A stretch of 64,000 bases of DNA from contig DAOUBW010000037.1 in the NCBI GenBank assembly GCA_034432555.1, forward strand, positions 1 to 64,000, read 5' to 3'. The position numbers were made by a program, and so were the translations under genes. The notes beneath the pieces were generated by a model. The model was given only the letters and a program-made list of their open reading frames with translations, searched no databases and was not told the DNA's origin. This stretch comes from CP2-2F sp034432555 (lineage in GTDB: Bacteria; Chloroflexota; Anaerolineae; Aggregatilineales; UBA2796). Below are positions 49,960-58,288 of the stretch, in pieces; the stretch's first letter is position 1; each line of letters begins with the position of its first letter.

Positions 49960-52914
49960 ATGACCGTTCAAGACTTCGTCCAGCGTTGGCAAGACAGCAC
50001 GCTCCTAGAGCGCCAAGCTGCCCAATCTCACTTTAGCGAATTGTGCCGCCTTGTCGGTCACCCGCCGCCCGCTGAGGCTGACCCACAAGGGCAGTTCTTC
50101 ACCTTTGAGGAAGGCGTCCTGCGCGCCACCGGCGGACGCGGACGCGCCGATGTCTGGAAGCGCGGACACTTTGCTTGGGAATACAAGAGCAAGGGCGAAA
50201 ACTTGGAGAAGGCGTACAGCCAACTGCTCAGCTACCGCGGCGGGCTGGGCAACCCGCCCCTCTTGGTCGTCTGTGATTTTGAGCAGTACCGCATCTACCC
50301 GCAGTATCCCAACCTGCCCGCCACGCCGATCACCTTCACCAACACCGACCTTGAACGCCCAGACGTGCTGCGCTACCTTGACTGGCTGCTGCACGCGCCC
50401 GATAAATTCCGTGAATTCCTCGAAGATCAGCTTAAAGCGCGTGAAGTTGTCACTGAGCGCCGCGCCAACGAATTTGCCGCCATGGCAGACGTGCTGCGCG
50501 CCCACTTTGATCCCATGCGCGTTGCCCGCTTCCTTGCCCGCCTTGCCTTTGCGCTCTTTGTGGAAGACATCGGCTTGCTGCCGCGCCTAGCGCCTGATCT
50601 CACGCTCTTTCGCTACCTTGCCCAAAATGCCCAACAATTCCCGCACAGCTTTGCCGAATACCTGCAACAGCTTTTTGACGCCATGAACGGGCAGCGCAGC
50701 GATTTTCTGCTGCGCCGCATCCCCTATTTCAACGGCAGCATTTTCGCGCCCGACCCCGACGAAGGCGGCAAGCCCGAAGTGCTTGACCTCGCCCAACTCA
50801 ACTCGACCGACATCTTCCTGACCATTGAGCAGGCAAGCGCTGCCGACTGGCGCTTTGTGAACCCTACCATTTTCGGCACCCTCTTTGAGCGCGCCCTCGA
50901 TCCGACCAAGCGCGCCCAACTGGGCGCCCACTACACCAGCGAATCCGACATCCGCCTGATCGTTGAACCCGTCCTGATGCAGCCCCTCTACGCCCTTTGG
51001 GAAAGCACCCGCGCAGAGGCAGAGCCGCTGCTGCAACGCCTGTCCGCGGCGGACGCCACGCCCGCCGAAGCCAGCCGCGCCCGCGCCCACCTCATCAAGC
51101 TGCACGATGCCTTCATGGCACGTCTTGGCAGCACCACCGTCCTAGACCCTGCTTGCGGCTCCGGCAACTTCCTCTATGTGGCGCTGCGTGCCATGAAAGA
51201 CCTTGAACAGCGCGCCCGTGACCTGTTCGCGCCGCTCAACCTCGACTTCAAGGATATTGTGACGCCCCGCCAATTCTACGGGCTGGAAAAAGACCCCTTT
51301 GCCGCCCGCCTTGCCCAAATCGCCATTTGGATCGGCTATTTGCAGTGGCGCTATGACCATGAAGGCACGCTCATCACCGAATACCGCGTGCCGACCCACC
51401 CGCGCTGGCTTGGATCGCCCATCCTGCGCGACCGCGATAACCTTGACGATCCCAACGAGCCGCGCCGCATTCAGCAGACCGACTCGATCTTGCGCTACCA
51501 CACCGACGGCACGCCCTACGCGCCGGACTGGCAGGCGGTGGATGTCATCATCGGCAATCCGCCTTTTTTGGGCGGCAGCAAGCTGCGCGGTGAACTCGGC
51601 GGAAAATATCTTGAGGATTTGTGGCGCGTTTATGAAGGGCGCGTGACGGGCGCTGCCGATCTGGTCTGCTATTGGTTTGAGCAGGCGCGCCGCCACTTGG
51701 AGGCGGGCAAGGTTCGGCGGGTGGGCTTGCTTGCCACCAACAGCATTCGCGGCGGCGCCAACCGTGCGGTGCTGAACCGCATTAAAGAGACGGGCGATCT
51801 GTTCATGGCGTGGAGCGACCGCGAATGGTCGCTGGACGGCGCCGCAGTGCGGATCAGCGTAGTCGGCTTTGATGACGGCAGCCAGACCGAACGGACGCTG
51901 GACGGCGCGCCCGTCCCTAACATCAACCCTGACCTGACCGCCAGCGTGGATATTACAAGCGCCAAGCCGCTGCGCGAAAACCGCGGCATTGGATTTAGAG
52001 GCAACATGAAAAATGGCGCGTTTGACATCCCTAACGATCTTGCCTCAATCATGATCAACAATGATGGCAAAAATCGGGCTGTTGTACGTAAATACATGAA
52101 TGGGTTTGATCTAACGCATCGCCCAAGGGACATGTGGATAATTGATTTTGGGCAGATGCCAGAGGATCAGATCAAGCAGTATGATTTACCTTACAAACAC
52201 GCCCTAAAGCATGTTTATGCCGAGCGACAAAAGAAGGCTACTGCACGTTTGCGGAATTTTTGGTGGCGGCACGAGTCACCACGCCCTGAAATGAGAACGG
52301 CATTATCATCACTAAAACGTTACATAGCAACACCACATGTATCAAAGCATCGCATTTTCGTATGGCTAGACGCTGAAATTCTGCCCGATCATCAGTTGAT
52401 CGCCTTTGCCCGTGAAGATGATTACTTCTTTGGCGTCCTGCACAGCTACCTGCACGAGGTTTGGTCGCTGCGGATGGGGACATCGCTAGAGGATCGTCCG
52501 CGCTACACACCCACCACCACCTTTGAGACCTTTCCGCTGCCCTACGTGCCGAACGCTGAGCCAACCGACTCGGCGGACTATAAGGCAATCGCGGCGGCGG
52601 CGCAAGCACTGGATGCCATCCGTGCGGCGTGGCTCAATCCGCCTGAGCTGATCGAGTCGCCACAGGCGCTTAAAGATCGGACGCTGACCAACCTCTATAA
52701 CGCGGTGGAGGCATATCGGACGAACAGCGTGGCAGTGCGGATTCCAAAAGCAGCGCGGGAGATCGCGCCGCAGATCGCCGCCCTGCACGACGCACTGGAT
52801 CGGGCGGTGCTGGCAGCCTACGGCTGGTCGGATTTGGCGGCTGATCTGCGCAGCGCGGCGGGTCGGGAAGAAGTGCTGCGGCGGCTGCTGGCAGAGAATG
52901 CGCGGCGAGCATAG
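49960..52914 (+). CDS. MmeI-like type IIL restriction-modification enzyme
   Basis: A single-chain endonuclease/DNA methyltransferase of 984 residues; the frame is open further upstream but the family start and promoter fit the ATG at 49960. The N-terminal PD-(D/E)xK nuclease has Asp64 and Glu74-x-Lys76 (RADVWKRGHFAWEYKSKG). A helical spacer follows, then the SAM-dependent N6-adenine methyltransferase with motif I DPACGSGNF (Asp near 396) and catalytic NPPF at 533. The target-recognition domain (about 680-810) and a C-terminal helical part complete it. That recognition segment is markedly AT-richer than the rest. No separate methyltransferase is needed. Confidence 0.9.
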   Translation: MTVQDFVQRWQDSTLLERQAAQSHFSELCRLVGHPPPAEADPQGQFFTFEEGVLRATGGRGRADVWKRGHFAWEYKSKGENLEKAYSQLLSYRGGLGNPPLLVVCDFEQYRIYPQYPNLPATPITFTNTDLERPDVLRYLDWLLHAPDKFREFLEDQLKAREVVTERRANEFAAMADVLRAHFDPMRVARFLARLAFALFVEDIGLLPRLAPDLTLFRYLAQNAQQFPHSFAEYLQQLFDAMNGQRSDFLLRRIPYFNGSIFAPDPDEGGKPEVLDLAQLNSTDIFLTIEQASAADWRFVNPTIFGTLFERALDPTKRAQLGAHYTSESDIRLIVEPVLMQPLYALWESTRAEAEPLLQRLSAADATPAEASRARAHLIKLHDAFMARLGSTTVLDPACGSGNFLYVALRAMKDLEQRARDLFAPLNLDFKDIVTPRQFYGLEKDPFAARLAQIAIWIGYLQWRYDHEGTLITEYRVPTHPRWLGSPILRDRDNLDDPNEPRRIQQTDSILRYHTDGTPYAPDWQAVDVIIGNPPFLGGSKLRGELGGKYLEDLWRVYEGRVTGAADLVCYWFEQARRHLEAGKVRRVGLLATNSIRGGANRAVLNRIKETGDLFMAWSDREWSLDGAAVRISVVGFDDGSQTERTLDGAPVPNINPDLTASVDITSAKPLRENRGIGFRGNMKNGAFDIPNDLASIMINNDGKNRAVVRKYMNGFDLTHRPRDMWIIDFGQMPEDQIKQYDLPYKHALKHVYAERQKKATARLRNFWWRHESPRPEMRTALSSLKRYIATPHVSKHRIFVWLDAEILPDHQLIAFAREDDYFFGVLHSYLHEVWSLRMGTSLEDRPRYTPTTTFETFPLPYVPNAEPTDSADYKAIAAAAQALDAIRAAWLNPPELIESPQALKDRTLTNLYNAVEAYRTNSVAVRIPKAAREIAPQIAALHDALDRAVLAAYGWSDLAADLRSAAGREEVLRRLLAENARRA

Positions 52915-53006
52915 GGAGAAGCCCTAGCCCCTATCCCTTTTCCACGCTCACACAGGAAGAGGAGTCCAAAAGGAGGCGCCGCACCTGCGCCCTTGAGAAA
53001 CGCCGC

Positions 53007-53035
53007 TTGCCGTTTGGCGCAAAGTGTGGCATAAC
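53007..53035 (+). promoter_or_regulatory. Promoter of the metG leader
   Basis: TTGCCG (53007-53012), 17-bp spacer, CATAAC (53030-53035). The -10 ends 7 bases before the ATG of the leader frame at 53043, as in the other two leaders. The gap 52915-53239 holds this leader unit and nothing else that I can see. Confidence 0.5.
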
Positions 53036-53042
53036 TAGGCGT

Positions 53043-53120
53043 ATGCACACACATACCTGCGCCCTACGAATGCGGAAAAGACTCTGGCAGGCTTTCGCCA
53101 CACGCCACCACGCCCGCTGA
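53043..53120 (+). CDS. Leader peptide upstream of metG, leaderless (putative attenuator)
   Basis: 25 codons: MHTHTCALRMRKRLWQAFAT then RHHAR and TGA. Candidate control codons are Met10, with Trp15 and Phe18 also present; the amino-acid bias is weak compared with the other two leaders. The stop codon region overlaps GCGTTGG (53121-53127), which can pair with CCAACCGC (53157-53164, one bulge) and so block the terminator stem. A second pairing, TGGCAGG (53085-53091) with CCTGCCA (53153-53159), is also possible. The same architecture as the lysZ and pheA leaders is the main reason for this call. Confidence 0.42.
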   Translation: MHTHTCALRMRKRLWQAFATRHHAR

Positions 53121-53158
53121 GCGTTGGTCGCTGTGTGCGCTTTAACTCCCTGCCTGCC

Positions 53159-53184
53159 AACCGCTGATCTATTCGGCGGTTTTT
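53159..53184 (+). terminator. Terminator/attenuator before metG
   Basis: A 6-bp stem AACCGC/GCGGTT (arms 53159-53164 and 53176-53181), 11-base loop and a T-run (53180-53184), 55 bases before the metG start. Its position inside the leader of metG suggests attenuation rather than termination of the restriction gene, which ends 245 bases upstream. Confidence 0.65.
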
Positions 53185-53239
53185 CGTTTCTCAGGCGCTT
53201 GGCAGTTGCTCGAAGATCGGCTCGAAAGGAAGACTGACC

Positions 53240-55057
53240 GTGCCAGAACATATTCACGTTTCGGTAGCTTGGCCCTACGCCAATGGCGACCTGCATGTTG
53301 GGCATATGGCAGGTGCGTATATCCCTGCCGATATTTTCGCCCGCTACCACCGTTTGAAGGGCAACCACGTGCTGATGGTCAGCGGCTCGGACTCGCATGG
53401 CACGCCGATCCTGATCGAGGCGGATAAGCGCGGCATGACGGCGCGGGCGCTCTTTGAGCATTATCACCTGCGCTTTTTGCAGACCTTGAAGGCGTGCGGC
53501 ATCAGCTACGATCTGTTCACGCACACCGATACCGAGACGCATCACCGTGTGGCGCAGGATATTTTCCGCACGCTGAACGAGCGCGGCTACCTCTACCGCG
53601 AGACGCAGCGCCAGCTCTACAGCGAGAGCGAAAAGCGCTTCCTGCCCGACCGCTTCGTGGAAGGCACTTGCCCAAAGTGCGGCTTTCCCAACGCACGCGG
53701 CGATCAGTGTGATAACTGCAGCAGCCTGCTGGATGCGCTCGATCTGATCAATCCGCGCAGCAAGACCGACGGCAGCACGCCCGTCGTGCGTGAGACGGAA
53801 CACTACTTCCTGAACCTTGCTGCCTTCATTCCGCAGTTACAGGCATACTTGGCGTCCGATAAGGATCATTGGCGTCCGAACGTGTTGGCGCTCTCGCGCA
53901 ATAAGGTAGCCGATTTGGTGGGACGCCCGATCACACGCGATATTGACTGGGGCATCACCGTGCCTGTCGAAGGCTACGAGGCAAAGCGCATGTATGTGTG
54001 GTTCGAGGCAGTCATGGGCTATTTCACCGCCAGCATCGAATGGGCGCACAACACGGGTCAGCCTGAGGCATGGCGGCAGTGGTGGTATAACGCCAGCGCC
54101 AAGAGTTTCTACTTCATGGGCAAGGATAACATCGAGTTCCACACCATCATTTGGCCCTCAGAATTACTCGGCATCAACGGGCTGTACGCGGCTGAAGGCG
54201 ATCCAACGCCGATCAACCTGCCCTATGACGTGCCAGCCAACGAATTCATGAACATTGAAGGGCAGAAGTTCAGCAAGAGCCGCAATTGGGCAGTCTGGAT
54301 GCCTGACATTCTGGCGCGCTACGACGCAGACGCTATCCGCTACGCGATCAGCACGGCGCTGCCTGAAAGCAAAGATGCCGATTGGAGCTGGGCAGACTTT
54401 GTGACGCGCAACAACAACGAGTTGGTGGCAGCTTGGGGCAATTTGGTGAATCGGATGCTCGGCTTTGCGCGCAAGCACTTTGAAAATGCCGTGCCGCAGC
54501 CGAATGCCTTCACGCCCGAAGATCAGGCAATTTTGGCACTTTCAGAGGCGGCGTTTGAGCGCGTGGGCAGCCTGCTAGAGGCTGTCAAGCTGCGCGCCGC
54601 ACTCGGCGAGGCGATGGCGCTCGTGCGCGAGACGAACGCCTACCTTGATCGGCGGGCGCCCTGGAAGCGCATCAAAGAAGATAAGAATGACACCGCTACC
54701 GCCGTCTATACTGTGCTGCGCGTGATTGACAACCTGAAAATCCTGCTGGCGCCCTTTTTGCCGTTCAGCGCACAGCGCCTGCACGCCTATCTAGGCTATG
54801 ACGGGCAGCTTTTCGGCGATCTGCTCATCCGTGAGTATGCCGAATCTGAGCGGACGCACGCCGCACTCACCTATGATGGCGCCGCCGCCATTGGGCATTG
54901 GCAGCCAAGCCAACTGCCTGTTGGTCAGGCGCTGCGGGAACCAGCGCCGCTGTTCAAGAAGCTCGGTGCAACGCCTGCCGAAGAAGCGGCGCTCATCGAG
55001 GCAGAGCGCGCCCGTCTTGGGCAACCCTACGAAGAAACGCCAATAGAGATCAACTGA
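53240..55057 (+). CDS. metG: Methionyl-tRNA synthetase
   Basis: Charges tRNA-Met. 605 residues from a GTG at 53240 behind GAAAGGAAG. Class-I signatures: the HIGH-like GDLHVGHMAGAY near 17-27 and KFSKS in GQKFSKSRN near 350. A zinc knuckle CPKCGFPNARGDQCDNC lies in the connective domain. The C-terminal EMAP-like tRNA-binding extension found in many homologues is absent. It is followed 6 bases later by a thioredoxin-like gene on the same strand. Confidence 0.96.
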   Translation: MPEHIHVSVAWPYANGDLHVGHMAGAYIPADIFARYHRLKGNHVLMVSGSDSHGTPILIEADKRGMTARALFEHYHLRFLQTLKACGISYDLFTHTDTETHHRVAQDIFRTLNERGYLYRETQRQLYSESEKRFLPDRFVEGTCPKCGFPNARGDQCDNCSSLLDALDLINPRSKTDGSTPVVRETEHYFLNLAAFIPQLQAYLASDKDHWRPNVLALSRNKVADLVGRPITRDIDWGITVPVEGYEAKRMYVWFEAVMGYFTASIEWAHNTGQPEAWRQWWYNASAKSFYFMGKDNIEFHTIIWPSELLGINGLYAAEGDPTPINLPYDVPANEFMNIEGQKFSKSRNWAVWMPDILARYDADAIRYAISTALPESKDADWSWADFVTRNNNELVAAWGNLVNRMLGFARKHFENAVPQPNAFTPEDQAILALSEAAFERVGSLLEAVKLRAALGEAMALVRETNAYLDRRAPWKRIKEDKNDTATAVYTVLRVIDNLKILLAPFLPFSAQRLHAYLGYDGQLFGDLLIREYAESERTHAALTYDGAAAIGHWQPSQLPVGQALREPAPLFKKLGATPAEEAALIEAERARLGQPYEETPIEIN

Positions 55058-55063
55058 GGTGCT

Positions 55064-55549
55064 ATGTCGGTATTCAATCAGTTTTCATTCTTGCTGATGG
55101 CAGGCGGCTTGCTGTTGCTGGCAGGCTTGCTGCTGTGGCGCGTGCGGAGTCTACCGCTGTTTGCGCGCCTTGGCGGCTGGCTGGTGCTGCTCATCGCTGT
55201 GGTCGGCTTCTGGCTGCTGATGCGCCCAACGGCTACGCCTGAGATCAGCGGTTTGGCAGATGTGGAGGCACGGCTTGGCAACGGGACGCCTGTTGTGCTT
55301 GAACTTTACTCTGAATACTGCTTGGGCTGCATGGCGCAGGCAGCCGACGTGCTTGCCCTTGAGCAGGCGCTTGGCGCGCAGGCTGCCGTGCTGCGCCTGA
55401 GCATTCACACAGAGGCGGGGCAGGCGCTGTGGGAACGCTACAACGGCGAGTCCACGCCGACGTTTATCATTCTGGACGGCGAAGGGCGGGAGGTTAGGCG
55501 CACAAACAACGTGCCAACAGCGGCACAGGTGCTAGGGCAAACGCCCTAG
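55064..55549 (+). CDS. Membrane-anchored thioredoxin-like protein
   Basis: 161 residues. Two hydrophobic segments fill the first about 55 residues (SFLLMAGGLLLLAGLLL and LGGWLVLLIAVVGFWLL), followed by a thioredoxin fold whose active site is Cys-Leu-Gly-Cys in LYSEYCLGCMAQAAD, an unusual dipeptide. The cis-Pro loop is ESTPTFIILD. It could reduce or resolve disulfides outside the membrane. It lies 6 bases after metG, and the convergent recR gene begins 4 bases on. Confidence 0.86.
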   Translation: MSVFNQFSFLLMAGGLLLLAGLLLWRVRSLPLFARLGGWLVLLIAVVGFWLLMRPTATPEISGLADVEARLGNGTPVVLELYSEYCLGCMAQAADVLALEQALGAQAAVLRLSIHTEAGQALWERYNGESTPTFIILDGEGREVRRTNNVPTAAQVLGQTP

Positions 55550-55553
55550 CCTG

Positions 55554-56162
55554 CTACCACGTTTGGCGCCCTTGCAAGGCGCGGGTGATGGTCACGGCGT
55601 CGGCATACTCAAGGTCGGCGCCGCTGGGCAAGCCACGCGCAAGGCGCGTCAGACGTGGGCTAAGGTTGGCGGTTGCCAGCTCGCTTTTGATGTACATGGC
55701 GGTCGCATCGCCTTCCAAGCCGGGATTGGTGCTGATGATCAACTCGGCAACGACGCCGTCTTTCACGCGCTGGATCAGCTCACGGATTTTTAACTGCTCC
55801 GGTCCGATCCCTTCACGCGGCGAAATAACACCATGCAGGACGTGGTAACGCCCATTGAAACTGGCGGTGCGCTCCAGCGCCAGCACGTCCAGCGGCTCCT
55901 CGACGACGGCGATCAGGCTGGCATCGCGCTGCGGGTCGGCGCAGATGGCGCACGGCTCATCTTCGGTGATGTTATAGCAGATCGGGCAGAGGCGCGTCTT
56001 GGTCTTCAGCTCGGCAATCGCCTGCGCCAAATTCTCCGAAAGCGCAGCAGGCGCACGCAGCAAAAAGTAGGTGAGGCGTGAGGCAGTTTTGTTCCCCACG
56101 CCCGGCAACTGTGCCAATGCCTCAATCAGGCGCGTGACAGGCGCGGGAATCGCTTTGCTCAT
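55554..56162 (-). CDS. recR: Recombination mediator protein RecR
   Basis: 202 residues, with RecF and RecO loads RecA at single-strand gaps. Helix-hairpin-helix LAQLPGVGNKTASRLTYF, a four-cysteine zinc finger CPICYNITEDEPCAIC, a Toprim domain with VVEEPLDVLALE and GRYHVLHG, and the Walker-B-like C-terminal part (TRLARGLPSGADLEYAD). The order dnaX-ybaB-recR on one strand is a very common bacterial arrangement, which supports the calls. Confidence 0.96.
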   Translation of the reverse strand: MSKAIPAPVTRLIEALAQLPGVGNKTASRLTYFLLRAPAALSENLAQAIAELKTKTRLCPICYNITEDEPCAICADPQRDASLIAVVEEPLDVLALERTASFNGRYHVLHGVISPREGIGPEQLKIRELIQRVKDGVVAELIISTNPGLEGDATAMYIKSELATANLSPRLTRLARGLPSGADLEYADAVTITRALQGRQTW

Positions 56163-56179
56163 AGGGTCAGCGGTGGCAC

Positions 56180-56569
56180 TCAGCCGCCTAGCAAGCCGCC
56201 CAAGCCGCCCGGCAGCATATTGCCCATGCCACCGCTGACCGCTTCCATGCGTTCGGCAGCGCGCTGCTGGCTCTGCTCAATCGCCTGATTCACGGCAACC
56301 ACCAGCAAATCTTGCAGGTCGGTTGCCCATTCAGGGTCGCTCGTATCCAGCAATTCGGGCTTAATGGTGATCGCCTTCACGCGCTGATGCCCGCTGATCA
56401 CAACTGTGATGGCACCGCCGCCTGCCTGAACCTCCAGTGTCTCTTCGGCAAGTGCCTCTTGCGCCTTCACCATATCTTCCTGCATCTTCTGAAACTGTTT
56501 TAACAGGGCATTCGGATTAGCGCCCATACCAGGTCCGCCGAAGCCACCACTGCCGCGTTTCTTGGACAT
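56180..56569 (-). CDS. ybaB: YbaB/EbfC-family nucleoid-associated protein
   Basis: 129 residues: an N-terminal Gly-rich stretch, a helix FQKMQEDMVKAQEALAEE, the conserved core VQAGGGAITVVISGHQRVKAITI and a C-terminal helix (ATDLQDLLVVAVNQAIEQS). It forms a dimer that binds DNA. It sits between dnaX and recR as in most bacteria. The Gly/Leu-rich tail (GGMGNMLPGGLGGLLGG) is typical. It starts 2 bases before the dnaX stop region. Confidence 0.94.
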   Translation of the reverse strand: MSKKRGSGGFGGPGMGANPNALLKQFQKMQEDMVKAQEALAEETLEVQAGGGAITVVISGHQRVKAITIKPELLDTSDPEWATDLQDLLVVAVNQAIEQSQQRAAERMEAVSGGMGNMLPGGLGGLLGG

Positions 56570-56571
56570 AC

Positions 56572-58155
56572 CTATTTGTCTCCTTCGGTTTCCTCAACTG
56601 CTAAAGCGCCGGTCTTCACATGGTCACCGACGATGGGATCGTCTTCCATTATAGCATGTTCATCGCTGGCTGCGCCGTTCGCCACCGTGATCTTGACATT
56701 CACAGGTGTGTTGAGCGCCTCGCCCAAAGCACGCGACAGCACCTTGAGCTTGGAAGGATCATCATCAATGCGCTTTTTTGCCCACGCCTCTTTGACGCTG
56801 ATGGTAACGTGCTTGCCTTCCACGCGGCGCGGTGAGGCTTCCATTTGCTCCAGCAGTTTGCCAAGCGGGATCAGCTCGCGGTTAATCTGGGCAAGGACGC
56901 TCTGCCACACAGCACGGACGCTGGCAAGCGTCAGGGTGATGATAGGCGGCGGCGCGGTTGCCTGCGGCGCGGAGTCATCGCCATTATCGGCGTCTGAATC
57001 GGCGGGCGGCGGCGGCGCGGGCTTGGTACGCTTGGGCGTATGGGCGGCGGCGGGCGGCGTGCTTTCGGCGGGCAGCGGGCGCGTACTCTCAATGAGCGCC
57101 AATTCAAGGGGCAGTTGCGGCTGCCAACCACTGCGAAGTTCGCCGAGCGCACCGTTGAAGGCACGCACGGCGCGCAGCAGCAGGTCGCGGCTGGCAGTGG
57201 CAGCCTGCTTAGTTAGCAGGGCGCGCCGTTCGTCGCTGGTCTCGATCAAGTCTGCGCCGCCGACTTGTGTAAGCAGCAGCTGCCGCAAATACTCCACAAT
57301 TTGCCGCCCAAACTGAGCAGGATCAGCGCCTTCTGCAATGGCAGCAGCGATCACATCTAAGCCATCGGCAGGGTTGTTATCGAGGATCGCCTGTACCAGC
57401 TTGCTCACCAAGCGGCTGCCAGCCGTGCCAAGCATTTGCTCCGCCATCTCCAGCGTGATCCGCTCATTGGGCGCGGCGATCAGTTGGTCAAGCAGGCTGA
57501 TGCTATCGCGCACGCTGCCAGTGCCTTGCTGCGCCACCAGTTCAAGGGCGGCGCGCTCAATCTGCACGTTTTCAGAGGCAGCAATCTTGGCAAGGCGCTC
57601 GACCACATCATTGAGCGAGACGCGCCGAAACTCGAAGGTGAGCGAACGGCTGCGAATGGTGGGCGGCACTTTATCCAGCTCGGTGGTTGCCAGCACAAAA
57701 ATGACGTGCGGCGGCGGCTCTTCCAGCGTTTTGAGGAGCGCATCGAAGGCAGCGCCGGAGAAGCGATGCACCTCGTCCACAATGTAGACTTTATAGCGCC
57801 CTTCGCTGGGCGAAAAGGCGACGCGCTCGCGCAGGTCGCGCACGTCGTCTACGCCGTTGTTGCTGGCGGCGTCAATCTCGATCAGGTCGAGGAAGCGCCC
57901 TTCGTTAATGGCGATGCAGTGGCGGCATTCGTTGCAAGGTCGCTCCAGCGGGTCGGCGTGCAGGCAGTTGACCGCCTTCGCCAAAATGCGTGCCATGGTG
58001 GTTTTGCCGGTGCCGCGTGGTCCGTTGAACAGGTAGGCGTGCCGCAAGCGGTCTTGGGCAAGCGTGTTCCGCAAGGTGCGCGTGATGTGCGTCTGCCCGA
58101 TCACCTCGTCAAAGCCACGCGGGCGCCATTTCAGGTAGAGCGCTTGTCCGGACAA
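56572..58155 (-). CDS. dnaX: DNA polymerase III subunit gamma/tau
   Basis: The clamp-loader subunit. 527 residues from a TTG at 58155 with GGGAGG 7 nt upstream; the longer open frame to 58242 has no family match. ALYLKWRPRGFDEVIGQ starts the AAA+ domain, with Walker A GPRGTGKTT, a four-cysteine zinc module (CLHADPLERPCNECRHC), Walker B VYIVDEVH, and sensor FVLATTELDKVPPTIRSR. The C-terminal region (about 380-527) is the tau-type tail rich in Pro/Ala. It heads dnaX-ybaB-recR. Confidence 0.95.
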   Translation of the reverse strand: MSGQALYLKWRPRGFDEVIGQTHITRTLRNTLAQDRLRHAYLFNGPRGTGKTTMARILAKAVNCLHADPLERPCNECRHCIAINEGRFLDLIEIDAASNNGVDDVRDLRERVAFSPSEGRYKVYIVDEVHRFSGAAFDALLKTLEEPPPHVIFVLATTELDKVPPTIRSRSLTFEFRRVSLNDVVERLAKIAASENVQIERAALELVAQQGTGSVRDSISLLDQLIAAPNERITLEMAEQMLGTAGSRLVSKLVQAILDNNPADGLDVIAAAIAEGADPAQFGRQIVEYLRQLLLTQVGGADLIETSDERRALLTKQAATASRDLLLRAVRAFNGALGELRSGWQPQLPLELALIESTRPLPAESTPPAAAHTPKRTKPAPPPPADSDADNGDDSAPQATAPPPIITLTLASVRAVWQSVLAQINRELIPLGKLLEQMEASPRRVEGKHVTISVKEAWAKKRIDDDPSKLKVLSRALGEALNTPVNVKITVANGAASDEHAIMEDDPIVGDHVKTGALAVEETEGDK

Positions 58156-58213
58156 AGTTGAGCCTCCCAAGGCGATAAGCTGGTGTGCAGCGGCAAGTCT
58201 ATAGGCTAGGCAG

Positions 58214-58219
58214 ATTATA
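58214..58219 (-). promoter_or_regulatory. -10 element of the dnaX promoter
   Basis: TATAAT on the minus strand with an extended TGC directly before it (TGCTATAAT), 58 bases upstream of the TTG start. No clear -35 at 17 bp. Confidence 0.5.
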
Positions 58220-58229
58220 GCACAAGCAA

Positions 58230-58258
58230 GCCCACCCATCACACTGAGATGGGTGGGC
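58230..58258. terminator. Hairpin 3' of the disrupted gene, upstream of dnaX
   Basis: An 11-bp stem GCCCACCCATC/GATGGGTGGGC (arms 58230-58240 and 58248-58258) with a 7-base loop. The T-tract is poor on both strands. It lies between the stop of the decayed gene (58289) and the dnaX promoter. Confidence 0.55.
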
Positions 58259-58288
58259 AGTTTGGGGTTGCGAACGCGCGTGGTGTGT

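Noticed and set aside
52915..53239. T-box riboswitch before metG
   Set aside because: The conserved T-box sequence (AGGGTGGNACCGCG) and a specifier-loop layout are absent. A leader peptide with a terminator fits the region better.
52931..53803. 290-residue minus-strand reading frame
   Set aside because: It lies opposite metG and its leader, has no ribosome site or family similarity, and is a shadow of GC-rich coding DNA.
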